From CAZLCC01 sp964570845 (lineage in GTDB: Bacteria > Patescibacteriota > Saccharimonadia > Saccharimonadales > Saccharimonadaceae): a stretch of 64,000 bases of DNA. Where the stretch lies: the NCBI GenBank assembly GCA_964570845.1, contig CAZMZB010000002.1, positions 1-64,000 on the forward strand, given 5' to 3'. Shown here piece by piece: positions 49,593 to 57,515 of this stretch (position 1 is the stretch's first letter; every line of letters starts with the position of its first letter). The translations under genes were made by a program, and so were the position numbers. A model generated the notes under the pieces. That model made no database searches, had not been told where the DNA came from, and saw nothing but the letters and a program-made list of their open reading frames with translations.

Positions 49593-49988
49593 ATGGCACT
49601 CTCTCGTCGGCAAATTGCCAGATATGTGGCTAAAGCATTACATAATGGTGTTGAAGTGAAGCATATCACCAAAGAGCTCGCGGCATATCTTTATGAAGCA
49701 AAAAAGACGAAAGAAGCAGAATTGTTGTTACGAGATATCGAATCAGTACTCTCAGAAACATACGGCATGACATTAGCTGAGGTAACGACGGCGCATCCGC
49801 TTGATGATGCTAAAAGAAATGAGTTGAAGGCTTTTATCAAAGAACACGAAGGCGCAAAAGAAGTAACATTAAGCGAAGAAATTGACCCGAATGTAATTGG
49901 CGGCATGGTTGTTGAGACCCCCACTTCCCTATTCGATGCTTCGATTCGTAACCAACTGCAACAACTAAAAGCACTAAGCAAGAGCTAA
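49593..49988 (+). CDS. atpH: ATP synthase subunit delta, short form
   Basis: 131 residues from ATG 49593, against about 175-180 in most bacteria. The N-terminal part (SRRQIARYVAKAL) and C-terminal part (EEIDPNVIGGMVVETPTSLFDASIRNQLQQL) of delta/OSCP are present, so the helical N-terminal domain is reduced rather than the gene truncated. Position between atpF and atpA is standard. Confidence 0.88.
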   Translation: MALSRRQIARYVAKALHNGVEVKHITKELAAYLYEAKKTKEAELLLRDIESVLSETYGMTLAEVTTAHPLDDAKRNELKAFIKEHEGAKEVTLSEEIDPNVIGGMVVETPTSLFDASIRNQLQQLKALSKS

Positions 49989-50001
49989 AAAAGGAGAAAA
50001 T

Positions 50002-51531
50002 ATGGCCGAGATATCAGTCAAAGAACTATCAAAAGAACTACAAGATGCAATTAATAATCTCAAGCAAACTGAAGGCTTGGAAAAGGTCGGTATTGTTACT
50101 CGAATTGGCGATGGCGTTGCGTGGGTACACGGACTGACGAATGCTGGCTATAGTGAAGTGCTGGAAATTGAAGGACATGACGGAACGACAGTTGAAGCGT
50201 TTGCCTTGAACTTGATGGAAGACGAAATCGGTGCAGTGATTTTGGGCGATGATAGCCAGGTTGGTGCTGGTGCGAAGGTGAAGCTTAAAGGAACTGTTTT
50301 GGAAGTGCCGGTTGGAAAAGAACTACTTGGGCGTGTGGTTGACCCGCTTGGTCGTCCGCTTGATGGAAAAGGTGTGATTAAAACGAAGCAAACAGGTTTA
50401 GTTGAGCGTCCTGCTCCGGGTGTTATGGATCGAAAAAGTGTGCATGAACCGCTGATGACCGGTGTAACTGCGATTGATACGATGGTGCCGATTGGTCGTG
50501 GGCAGCGTGAGTTGATTATTGGTGATCGCCAAACTGGAAAAACTGCGATTACAGTTGATACGATGATTAATCAAGCGCAGCAAAAAACAGGGGTTATTAA
50601 CGTCTATGTTGCGATTGGTCAAAAGCTCAGTAAGGTTGCACGTATCGTTGAGCGCTTAAAAGCTGAGGGTGTGATGGATCAAACGATTGTGATTGCCACC
50701 AGCCCGGCTGATCCCGCCTCTCTTCTCTATCTTGCGCCATATTCCGCCACAGCAATGGGCGAATATTTTCGTGATAGTAAAGAACATGCGTTGATTATCT
50801 ATGACGATTTAACAAAGCATGCAGCAGCCTATCGTCAAATGTCGCTGCTTCTTCGCCGTCCGCCAGGACGAGAAGCATTTCCGGGTGATGTGTTTTATCT
50901 TCATTCTCGCTTGCTTGAACGTTCAGCAAAGCTCAGCGATAAACTTGGCGCAGGTTCGCTGACGGCATTGCCGATTATTGAAACGCAAGCTGGTGACATC
51001 TCGGCATATATTCCGACTAATGTTATTTCGATTACTGACGGTCAAATTTTCCTTGAGACAGATCTTTTTAACCAAGGTATCCGACCGGCTGTTTCAGTCG
51101 GTCTGAGTGTAAGTCGTGTTGGTGGTTCGGCTCAGACAAAAGCCGTGAAAAGCGTGAGCGGTAATCTTCGCCTGAGCCTTGCTCAATTTAGGGAGCTTGC
51201 CGCATTTGCACAATTTGGTTCCGATCTTGATGAAGAAACAAAACATCAGATTGAACGCGGCCAGCGATTGACTGAGCTTTTGAAGCAAGCTCAATATCAG
51301 CCAATGGGTGTGTGGCAACAAGTTGCAAGTGTGCTTGCCGTAACCGAAGGGCTGTTTGATAAGGTATCAGTGAAGAAAGTTAAAGCAGCACAGGCAGCGC
51401 TACTCACCGAGCTGTGGGCTGATTCTAAAACAGTAATGCAAGAGCTGAATAAAGGCGGCAAACCAACTGATAAACAGCTAGAGGTGATTAGGAAAACAGC
51501 AAAGAAAGTCGCCAAAGGATTTGAAGGCTAA
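50002..51531 (+). CDS. atpA: ATP synthase subunit alpha
   Basis: 509 residues. Non-catalytic nucleotide-binding subunit of F1. Walker A GDRQTGKTAI at about 169, IYDDLTKHAAAYRQMSLLLRRPPGREAFPGDVFYLHSRLLERSAK, and PAVSVGLSVSRVGGSAQ. AAAAGGAG precedes the ATG. Confidence 0.98.
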   Translation: MAEISVKELSKELQDAINNLKQTEGLEKVGIVTRIGDGVAWVHGLTNAGYSEVLEIEGHDGTTVEAFALNLMEDEIGAVILGDDSQVGAGAKVKLKGTVLEVPVGKELLGRVVDPLGRPLDGKGVIKTKQTGLVERPAPGVMDRKSVHEPLMTGVTAIDTMVPIGRGQRELIIGDRQTGKTAITVDTMINQAQQKTGVINVYVAIGQKLSKVARIVERLKAEGVMDQTIVIATSPADPASLLYLAPYSATAMGEYFRDSKEHALIIYDDLTKHAAAYRQMSLLLRRPPGREAFPGDVFYLHSRLLERSAKLSDKLGAGSLTALPIIETQAGDISAYIPTNVISITDGQIFLETDLFNQGIRPAVSVGLSVSRVGGSAQTKAVKSVSGNLRLSLAQFRELAAFAQFGSDLDEETKHQIERGQRLTELLKQAQYQPMGVWQQVASVLAVTEGLFDKVSVKKVKAAQAALLTELWADSKTVMQELNKGGKPTDKQLEVIRKTAKKVAKGFEG

Positions 51532-51548
51532 AGGGTAAGAACAATTTT

Positions 51549-52421
51549 ATGGCATCAACGCAACAGCTAAAGTCTCGAATTCGTTCTGTGAAGAATACTC
51601 GCCAAATTACGAAGGCGATGGAACTTGTTGCTGCCAGCAAAATGCGTCGTGCACAAGATGCCACAAAAGCAACCGAACTTTATTCCAAAACAGCTCGAGA
51701 AATCTTAACATACTTGGCTAAGCAAGGTGATACAACTCGGCATCATCTTTTTAAAAAACGCTCAATTAAACATCGTTTGTTGATTGTGATTTCAAGTGAC
51801 AAAGGTTTGGCTGGAGCCTATAACACCAATGTGATGAAAGCCTATGCCACGGCTTTGAAAGAAGATGATGATAAGGGCATTGGTAATGAAACTATTGCGA
51901 TTGGTCGCAAAGGTTCGCAGTTTGTGACACGAATTAAAGATACAGAGATTGTTGGTGCGTATCATGACTTTGCAGATAAGCCCACAGGTGCTGAGATAAA
52001 GCCAATTCTAGCAACAGCGCTTGAAAAATTTACAGATGGCACTGTTGATGCGGTTGATGTTATCTTCACTGAATATATCAATAGCATAACGCAAACAGTC
52101 AAAATGCAGCGCCTCTTCCCTGCTGGATTTTCTGAAGAAGACGAGAGTAGCGAATCGATTTCTAGCGCTACGACATTTGAGCCGTCAAGTGGAGCAGTGC
52201 TTGAAGGCGCGACCATTCGGTTGGTTGAGGCGCAGCTCTTTCAGGCTTTGCTTGATGCAAAAGCCAGCGAATATTCAATGCGTATGGTGGCAATGAAAAA
52301 TGCGACCGATAATGCAACTGATTTGGCTGACGATTTGACGCTTGAAATGAACAAAGTTCGCCAAGCGGCAATCACGCAGGAACTCGCTGAAATTAGTGGC
52401 GGCGTGGAGGCGGTGGCGTAA
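51549..52421 (+). CDS. atpG: ATP synthase subunit gamma
   Basis: 290 residues. Central-stalk coiled coil: N-terminal LKSRIRSVKNTRQITKAMELVAASKMRRAQ and C-terminal ATDNATDLADDLTLEMNKVRQAAITQELAEISGG. The middle contains ISSDKGLAGAYN. The stop overlaps the next ATG (TAATG), coupling it to a gene that is not an ATP synthase subunit. Confidence 0.97.
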   Translation: MASTQQLKSRIRSVKNTRQITKAMELVAASKMRRAQDATKATELYSKTAREILTYLAKQGDTTRHHLFKKRSIKHRLLIVISSDKGLAGAYNTNVMKAYATALKEDDDKGIGNETIAIGRKGSQFVTRIKDTEIVGAYHDFADKPTGAEIKPILATALEKFTDGTVDAVDVIFTEYINSITQTVKMQRLFPAGFSEEDESSESISSATTFEPSSGAVLEGATIRLVEAQLFQALLDAKASEYSMRMVAMKNATDNATDLADDLTLEMNKVRQAAITQELAEISGGVEAVA

Positions 52422-52810
52422 TGAAGCTATTAATATCGTCATCGATGCAGCACTTTGATAAGTGCGAAGGGCTGCAAAAAGAGCTGCAGCAACGTGGTTA
52501 CGATGTAGATATGCCATATAAAGCTGTAGATGAGTCTAATGTAAGGACAAAAAAAGAGTGTATTGAAGACCATATAGCTAAATTACGTCAGTCTGATGCA
52601 CTTGTGGTGGCTAATTATGATGATGAGCGGTCCGCAGGATATATTGGGCCTTCGACTTTCTTTGAAATTGGCTGGGCATATGCACTAAATAAAATTATTT
52701 ATTTGCTAAATCCCCCTGACACTTCTTCTCCATTTCATGAAGATACAGAGGCTGCAGGTTGTAAAATTATTAATCAAGATATATCGAAAATAGGAGGAAA
52801 TGATGAGTAA
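52421..52810 (+). CDS. Nucleoside 2-deoxyribosyltransferase-like protein inside the atp operon
   Basis: 129 residues. The pattern SDALVVANYDDE, GYIGPSTFFEIGWAYALNKIIYLLN resembles the nucleoside 2-deoxyribosyltransferase fold, where the Glu of this segment is catalytic. The N-terminus KLLISSSMQHFDKCEGLQKELQQRGYDV also fits. It overlaps atpG by one base and atpD by eight, so it is fully integrated in the operon. Whether it acts on nucleotides or has been adapted is unknown. Confidence 0.75.
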   Translation: MKLLISSSMQHFDKCEGLQKELQQRGYDVDMPYKAVDESNVRTKKECIEDHIAKLRQSDALVVANYDDERSAGYIGPSTFFEIGWAYALNKIIYLLNPPDTSSPFHEDTEAAGCKIINQDISKIGGNDE

Positions 52811-54176
52811 ACAGCAAGGCAAAGTAATTCAAGTAGTTGGTGTAGTAGTTGATGTTGAATTTGAGAAAGGTCAACTCCCTGCTATTTATGATGCGCTTCG
52901 TGTGAAGCAAGATAAAAAAGTATTAGTGCTTGAAACAGCACAGCACCTAAGTGAAACGACAGTACGTGCAGTTGCGCTTGCGAGTACTGACGGCTTGGAG
53001 CGTGGTGCCGAGGTTGAAGCGACGGGTGCGCCAATTAGTGTGCCAACGGGTAAGGAAACACAGGGTCGCATGTTTAATGTGATTGGTGAACCTATTGATG
53101 AGAAACCAGCTCCAAAGAACGCTGCATTCTCCCCTATTCACAAAAATCCGCCTGAACTGACTGAGCAATCAAGCAAAACTGAGATTTTGGAAACCGGCAT
53201 TAAAGTCATTGACCTTATTGCTCCAATGGCAAAAGGCGGAAAGGTCGGCCTTTTTGGTGGTGCTGGCGTTGGAAAGACCGTTTTAATCCAAGAACTCATT
53301 AACAACATCGCGAAGTTTCACAGTGGAAACTCTGTATTTGCAGGTGTTGGCGAACGAACCCGTGAAGGAAACGATCTTTATGAAGAAATGAAAGACGCTG
53401 GTGTTTTGGACAAAACAAGTCTGGTGTTTGGTCAGATGAACGAACCACCAGGAGCACGTCTCCGTGTAGCTTTGGCTGGACTTGCGATGGCCGAGGCGTT
53501 TCGGGATGAAGGTAAAGACGTCCTTCTCTTTATCGATAATATCTTCCGCTTTACCCAAGCTGGTTCGGAAGTATCAGCTCTTCTTGGTCGTTTGCCAAGT
53601 GCTGTGGGCTATCAGCCAAACTTGCAGCAAGAAATGGGTGCATTACAAGAACGAATTACCTCAACGAAAAAAGGCTCAGTTACCTCTGTGCAGGCAGTCT
53701 ATGTTCCGGCTGACGACTTGACTGACCCTGCTCCTGCGACAACCTTCGCCCACCTTGATTCAACCATCGTGCTTAATCGTGCGCTGACGGAAATTGGTAT
53801 TTATCCTGCAGTTGACCCGCTTGATTCAAACTCAACCATTCTTGACCCTGAGATTGTTGGCGAAGAGCACTATAAAGTAGCTCGTGAAGTACAGCGAATT
53901 TTGCAGGAATATAAAGATCTTCAGGATATTATTGCAATTTTAGGTATGGAAGAACTCTCCGATGAACAAAAGCAAACGGTCAATCGCGCTCGACGAATTC
54001 AGCGTTTCTTGAGTCAGCCGTTCTATGTTGCTGAGCAATTTACGGGTAATCCTGGACAGTATGTGAAGCTGAAGGATACTATCACTGGTTTTAAAGAAAT
54101 TGTTGAAGGAAAGCATGATGATAAGCCAGAAAGTGCGTTTTACATGAAGGGTAATATCACAGAGGTGAAAGAATAG
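52803..54176 (+). CDS. atpD: ATP synthase subunit beta
   Basis: 457 residues. Catalytic F1 subunit. Walker A GGAGVGKTVLIQEL at about 153, GERTREGNDLY, LFIDNIFRFTQAGSEVSALLGRLPSAVGYQP. Of two adjacent ATGs, 52803 has the right 5-nt spacing to GGAGG (52793-52797). Confidence 0.98.
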   Translation: MSKQQGKVIQVVGVVVDVEFEKGQLPAIYDALRVKQDKKVLVLETAQHLSETTVRAVALASTDGLERGAEVEATGAPISVPTGKETQGRMFNVIGEPIDEKPAPKNAAFSPIHKNPPELTEQSSKTEILETGIKVIDLIAPMAKGGKVGLFGGAGVGKTVLIQELINNIAKFHSGNSVFAGVGERTREGNDLYEEMKDAGVLDKTSLVFGQMNEPPGARLRVALAGLAMAEAFRDEGKDVLLFIDNIFRFTQAGSEVSALLGRLPSAVGYQPNLQQEMGALQERITSTKKGSVTSVQAVYVPADDLTDPAPATTFAHLDSTIVLNRALTEIGIYPAVDPLDSNSTILDPEIVGEEHYKVAREVQRILQEYKDLQDIIAILGMEELSDEQKQTVNRARRIQRFLSQPFYVAEQFTGNPGQYVKLKDTITGFKEIVEGKHDDKPESAFYMKGNITEVKE

Positions 54177-54181
54177 TTTTC

Positions 54182-54610
54182 ATGCGACTCGAACTTGTGA
54201 CACTATTGGGCAAAAAAATAGACCAAGAAGTCTATGGGGTTACTTTGCCAACTGCTGACGGCGAGATTTCAGTATATGCCGATCATGAGCCGCTTGTGAC
54301 ACTTGCTGTGCCTGGTGCGATTGCCGTCCGGCACAAAGAGCAAGGTACTGACGATGACTTGGAATACTTCGCAATTAGTGGTGGTATTGTTGAAATTGGC
54401 GGTAATAAGATGCGTGTGTTGGTGGATGAAGCCGACCATGGTGATGATATTGTGGAAGCGGAAAGCAAGGCTGCACTTGAAAGAGCTTTGAAATTGCGAG
54501 ACTCTGCTAAAAGCCAGGTTGAGCTTGAAGAAGCACATCAACTGGTTGATAAGCACGCAGTTCGCTTGAGGGTTGCCGGTCTTCGTCGTCATCGCCGTCG
54601 TCAAAAATAA
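54182..54610 (+). CDS. atpC: ATP synthase subunit epsilon
   Basis: 142 residues. N-terminal beta sandwich (LVTLLGKKIDQEVYGVTLPTADGEISVYADHEPLVTLAVPGAI) with a C-terminal helical hairpin and a very basic end (RLRVAGLRRHRRRQK). Last gene of the operon, 5 nt after atpD. Confidence 0.94.
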   Translation: MRLELVTLLGKKIDQEVYGVTLPTADGEISVYADHEPLVTLAVPGAIAVRHKEQGTDDDLEYFAISGGIVEIGGNKMRVLVDEADHGDDIVEAESKAALERALKLRDSAKSQVELEEAHQLVDKHAVRLRVAGLRRHRRRQK

Positions 54611-54670
54611 ACTACCCTGTCTCTATTTATTTAGCGTATAGAATAAATATAAAGCACTACATATAGCGTT

Positions 54671-54706
54671 AAAATAATGCCAAAAGATGGCATTATTTTG
54701 CTTTTT
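54671..54706 (+). terminator. Rho-independent terminator of the atp operon
   Basis: AAAATAATGCCA (54671-54682) and TGGCATTATTTT (54688-54699) form a 12-bp stem with a 5-nt loop, followed by GCTTTTT. Confidence 0.9.
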
Positions 54707-54744
54707 ATGGTAATAATTAAGTTAGGTACAAAAGGAGTTATACA

Positions 54745-55092
54745 ATGGAAAGACAACCAGCTATCAATCGAGATCACCATGAAGATGAGCCTATTGCGAG
54801 CGAAATAGTTCAGGTTGGCAGTTTGGTAACAATTAAATATGGCGGACGTAATCCTCATCAAGCGACATTTTTAATTGTTCCTGATTCCGAAGAGCTTCCG
54901 AATGGCTTTGTTGATGAAGCATTACCCGAAGGTGTAAGGATCATGTCGTCTACTACACCATTATCTAAACGTATATTGGACAAATCAATCGGCTATACAG
55001 ATGATCATTTTCGAAAAGATATAAGAGGGGGCATCAGTATTACTATCGTAAATATTGACAACGGGTATCTTGATTTTGATGAAGAAGATTAG
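54745..55092 (+). CDS. GreA/GreB C-terminal-like protein
   Basis: 115 residues. The segments VGSLVTIKYGG, ATFLIV, TPLSKRILDKSIGY and GGISITIVNID follow the order of the Gre-factor C-terminal FKBP-like domain (G-x-V, S-P-L-G-x-A-L-x-G). The coiled-coil finger that reaches the polymerase active site is absent, so it would not stimulate cleavage. AAAGGAG precedes the ATG. Assignment is by motif order only. Confidence 0.55.
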   Translation: MERQPAINRDHHEDEPIASEIVQVGSLVTIKYGGRNPHQATFLIVPDSEELPNGFVDEALPEGVRIMSSTTPLSKRILDKSIGYTDDHFRKDIRGGISITIVNIDNGYLDFDEED

Positions 55093-55107
55093 TGATTAGT
55101 AAGAAGG

Positions 55108-55953
55108 TTATTTATCGGCAGCCATAACCAATAGCAATAACCCGATAATCATAAGGATAAGTAGGATTGCTACTGTGAGAAGCAGGATACCGAGATAATT
55201 TAACCAATGGACTTTTGGTCGTTTTGCTTTGTGATCATAGCTATATTGTAATTGTCGATAGAGCGCTCCGCGTCCCGCAAGTCCAACAATATTACCGATG
55301 AATGGAATAATAACTGAAACCGTAGCAACACCAAATACTTCCCATAAGCGACCCCTAACGATAGCCTTCATTTTGTTATGCGAGTCAATAATTCCCTTCT
55401 CTTTCTCGGATTCATTCATGATGAGATATGGCAATAAGCTATAGCGCAGAGTGGCGATAATACCAGGAATGATCAATAGGAGTGTCCACAAGAATATTTT
55501 AATGTTAGCCAATATACTTGCCCAAAAAAGGCGCCAGAATCGTTTCGTTGTTGCATGAAATGCTTCTGAAAATGAAACAGACTTTTCCTGCTCACTTTGA
55601 TTAATAACATATGAAAATATACCAGTGATAAATGTCTGTATGACACTGCTAATAAGGACAAGTATCACTATAAATATTGCAGCAATAATAATGATAGCGG
55701 CAATAACCCCGCCATCCGCATCATTAAAAGTACTATGGCTTAAAGATGTGGGCTGATGATTATCAGGGGCAGCGGGTTGGCTGACGGTATCCATGACTGA
55801 ACCGGTAGCTTGGAATAAAAACCCAAAAAGACCAAAGGCAAGAATCACAATTGCCCATACAAGATTTGATTTAAAAAATCGCTCTAGCGCACTAAACGAG
55901 AGCGTAAATGGATTTGAGTCATATTTTTTCGTTGTATTTGTAGCTTTTGCCAT
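55108..55953 (-). CDS. Multi-span membrane protein, DUF975-like
   Basis: 281 residues. Five to six membrane segments (about 32-52, 85-112, 145-175, 205-230, 248-275). The centre LLIIPGIIATLRYSLLPYLIMNESEKEKG resembles the DUF975/glycerophosphodiesterase-membrane-domain type proteins. ATG 55953 follows GGGGAAA; the longer frame uses TTG. Function unknown. Confidence 0.65.
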   Translation of the reverse strand: MAKATNTTKKYDSNPFTLSFSALERFFKSNLVWAIVILAFGLFGFLFQATGSVMDTVSQPAAPDNHQPTSLSHSTFNDADGGVIAAIIIIAAIFIVILVLISSVIQTFITGIFSYVINQSEQEKSVSFSEAFHATTKRFWRLFWASILANIKIFLWTLLLIIPGIIATLRYSLLPYLIMNESEKEKGIIDSHNKMKAIVRGRLWEVFGVATVSVIIPFIGNIVGLAGRGALYRQLQYSYDHKAKRPKVHWLNYLGILLLTVAILLILMIIGLLLLVMAADK

Positions 55954-55967
55954 CAAGTTTCCCCTGT

Positions 55968-56942
55968 TTACTTATTGCCCAGCATAGCATACTGTGCTTC
56001 AAAAGCAGAGAGATGTTCGCGAACTTCATCAGTGGTTTTACATCCCATAAGCTTTGTACGTAGTTCACTTGCGCCTGCAAAGCCGCGAATATAAATTTTA
56101 AAAAATCGCTTTAAAGGGTCGAATTTTCGGGGGTACTTTTTAATTGCTTTATCATATAAATCCAGTTGGTAGTTTAATAAACCAATTAATTCTTCTCGGT
56201 TGTGTTCTTGCGGTTCTTTTTCAAATGCAAATGGATTTTGAAAAATACCGCGGCCAATCATTATTCCGTCGACGCCGTATTGTTTTGCTAGCTCTTCACC
56301 GTGTTGCCTATCTTTCACATCACCGTTGCCGATAATGAGTGTTTGTGGAGCAATTTTATCTCGAAGCTTTACTATTTTGCTAATCTCTTCCCAGCGAGCT
56401 GGGACTTTACTCATTTCTTTTTGGGTGCGGGCGTGAATAGTAAGTGCTGCAAGGTCTTGTTTCAACAAAAAACTCCCCCATTCTTCAGTTTTCTGTACTT
56501 TTAAGCCAAGCCGAGTCTTGACACTGACTGGCAACCCACCTTCTTTCGTGGCAGTGATAATTTCAGCGGCAAGCGTGTGGTTTTCAATTAAAGCCGAACA
56601 AGAGCCGGTTTTTATAACTGATTTATCCGGACAACCCATGTTGATATCAATGCCAGCAAAACCCATTTTCTTAAGCTCATGAGCCATGAAGGCAAAGTGT
56701 TCTGGCACAGCACCCCAAATTTGCGCTACCATTGGTTGTTCGTCCTTACTGAACTTTAGTCTGCTACGAGTGCTATGTCGTCCTTTTGGGTTAAAAAAGC
56801 TGGTCGCGTTAGTAAATTCGGTGAAATAAACATCTGCTGGAGCAGCACTAGCTACGACATGACGAAAAACAGTGTCGGTGACCGCCTCCATCGGTGCAAG
56901 GACAAAAAATGGGTTTGAAAGAGTGTGCCAAAAATTTTTCAT
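55968..56942 (-). CDS. dus: tRNA-dihydrouridine synthase
   Basis: 324 residues, FMN-dependent TIM barrel. Reduces uridine in tRNA D-loops. Motifs: FVLAPMEAVTDTVFR, INMGCPDKSVIKTGSCSALI with the catalytic Cys (here in GSCSAL), LTIHARTQKEM, and NGDVKDRQHGEEL..GVDGIMIGRG. The subtype (DusA/B/C) cannot be set from sequence alone. Confidence 0.93.
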   Translation of the reverse strand: MKNFWHTLSNPFFVLAPMEAVTDTVFRHVVASAAPADVYFTEFTNATSFFNPKGRHSTRSRLKFSKDEQPMVAQIWGAVPEHFAFMAHELKKMGFAGIDINMGCPDKSVIKTGSCSALIENHTLAAEIITATKEGGLPVSVKTRLGLKVQKTEEWGSFLLKQDLAALTIHARTQKEMSKVPARWEEISKIVKLRDKIAPQTLIIGNGDVKDRQHGEELAKQYGVDGIMIGRGIFQNPFAFEKEPQEHNREELIGLLNYQLDLYDKAIKKYPRKFDPLKRFFKIYIRGFAGASELRTKLMGCKTTDEVREHLSAFEAQYAMLGNK

Positions 56943-56971
56943 ATCAATTAATTATCTCATAAAAGAAGAAT

Positions 56972-56994
56972 GCCCGCTGAAATATTCAGCGGGC
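56972..56994 (-). terminator. Hairpin ending the GC-rich structured region
   Basis: GCCCGCTGAA (56972-56981) and TTCAGCGGGC (56985-56994) with a 3-nt loop; on the minus strand it is followed by ATTCTTCTTTTAT. It also sits upstream of dus. Confidence 0.75.
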
Positions 56995-57366
56995 ACGGAA
57001 GGATTTGGTCCCCCCGACGCACCTCTACGGAGATCTACTGGTCGTGCCGGGATCGCCGGGTCGGACACAGGATCTCAATACGCAGAGGGCGCCGGGAGTT
57101 TTTCACAGTGACATCCATCTTTCTCCTCCCTGGTTAGAAAGAGTGGAGCCTTCGCCCTTCCCCTTAGGGCGTCGGTATTGTCACTGCAAATTTGGCGACA
57201 GCGGGAAACCTTTTATCTTTTGAGTTCGTCTAGCACGACACAGGCTGTGGCCTATGTAGGGCCGCGCAAACTCAACAGATAGTTCGACCAGATGCGGGGG
57301 CGCGTGGCGGTCGACAAGGTTTCCACCCTCTTCTTACTTTTGATTACCTCCCAATCGAAAGAAAAG
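56995..57366 (-). ncRNA. GC-rich structured RNA candidate
   Basis: About 370 nt much richer in GC than its surroundings. Long-range complementary blocks are nested in two domains. Domain 1: AGGTTTCC 57317-57324 with GGAAACCT 57204-57211, enclosing AACTCAA 57269-57275 with TTGAGTT 57220-57226. Domain 2: TGTCACTG 57179-57186 with CAGTGACA 57106-57113, enclosing CGCCCT 57153-57158 / AGGGCG 57166-57171. The strand is inferred from the small ORF with ribosome-binding site and the U-rich terminator, both on minus. No known RNA family recognised. Confidence 0.5.
57035..57118 (-). CDS. Possible 27-residue basic peptide
   Basis: Starts ATG 57118 after GGGAGGAG with 5-6 nt spacing, ends TAG 57037-57035. 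Arg-rich translation (VKNSRRPLRIEILCPTRRSR). Its ribosome-binding site and start codon lie inside the loop closed by CAGTGACA/TGTCACTG, and the start region overlaps one strand of that helix, so translation could depend on RNA folding. Could be spurious. Confidence 0.35.
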   Translation of the reverse strand: MDVTVKNSRRPLRIEILCPTRRSRHDQ

Positions 57367-57381
57367 GGCTGCTGTCGCAGC
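57358..57381 (-). terminator. Hairpin after tRNA-Thr
   Basis: GCTGC (57368-57372) and GCAGC (57377-57381) with a 4-nt loop; on the minus strand followed by CCTTTTCTTT. It directly abuts the tRNA 3' end. Confidence 0.6.
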
Positions 57382-57454
57382 GGAGCTATGCGGATTCGAA
57401 CCACAGACCTCTTCGCTACCAGCGAAGAGGTCTAGCCAGCTGAGCTATAGCCCT
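57381..57454 (-). tRNA. tRNA-Thr(GGT), atypical
   Basis: 74 nt, minus strand. Anticodon stem CTTCG/CGAAG with loop CTGGTAG giving GGT, T-arm TGTGG-TTCGAAT-CCGCA, D-arm beginning GCTCAGCTGG. Oddities: the acceptor first pair is A-C, the D-stem has a C-C mismatch, CCA is not encoded (the other tRNAs here encode it), and the region around the anticodon can form a 12-bp perfect hairpin. A strong promoter precedes it, so it is probably expressed, but it may be degenerate. Confidence 0.65.
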
Positions 57455-57486
57455 GGGAGAACTCAAAACCTCGAGTTCACTAAAAT

Positions 57487-57515
57487 ACTATAGCACCTAT
57501 AATATTTTAAATCAA
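57487..57515 (-). promoter_or_regulatory. Promoter of tRNA-Thr
   Basis: Minus strand TTGATT (57515-57510), 17-nt spacer ending TGC, TATAGT (57492-57487). It overlaps the stop region of the uvrD-like gene; transcription would start about 25 nt before the tRNA. Confidence 0.7.

Noticed and set aside
57381..57454. 3' half of a tmRNA
   Set aside because: The T-arm could fit, but a normal anticodon arm and D-arm are present and no tag-peptide reading frame or 5' tmRNA signature is found.
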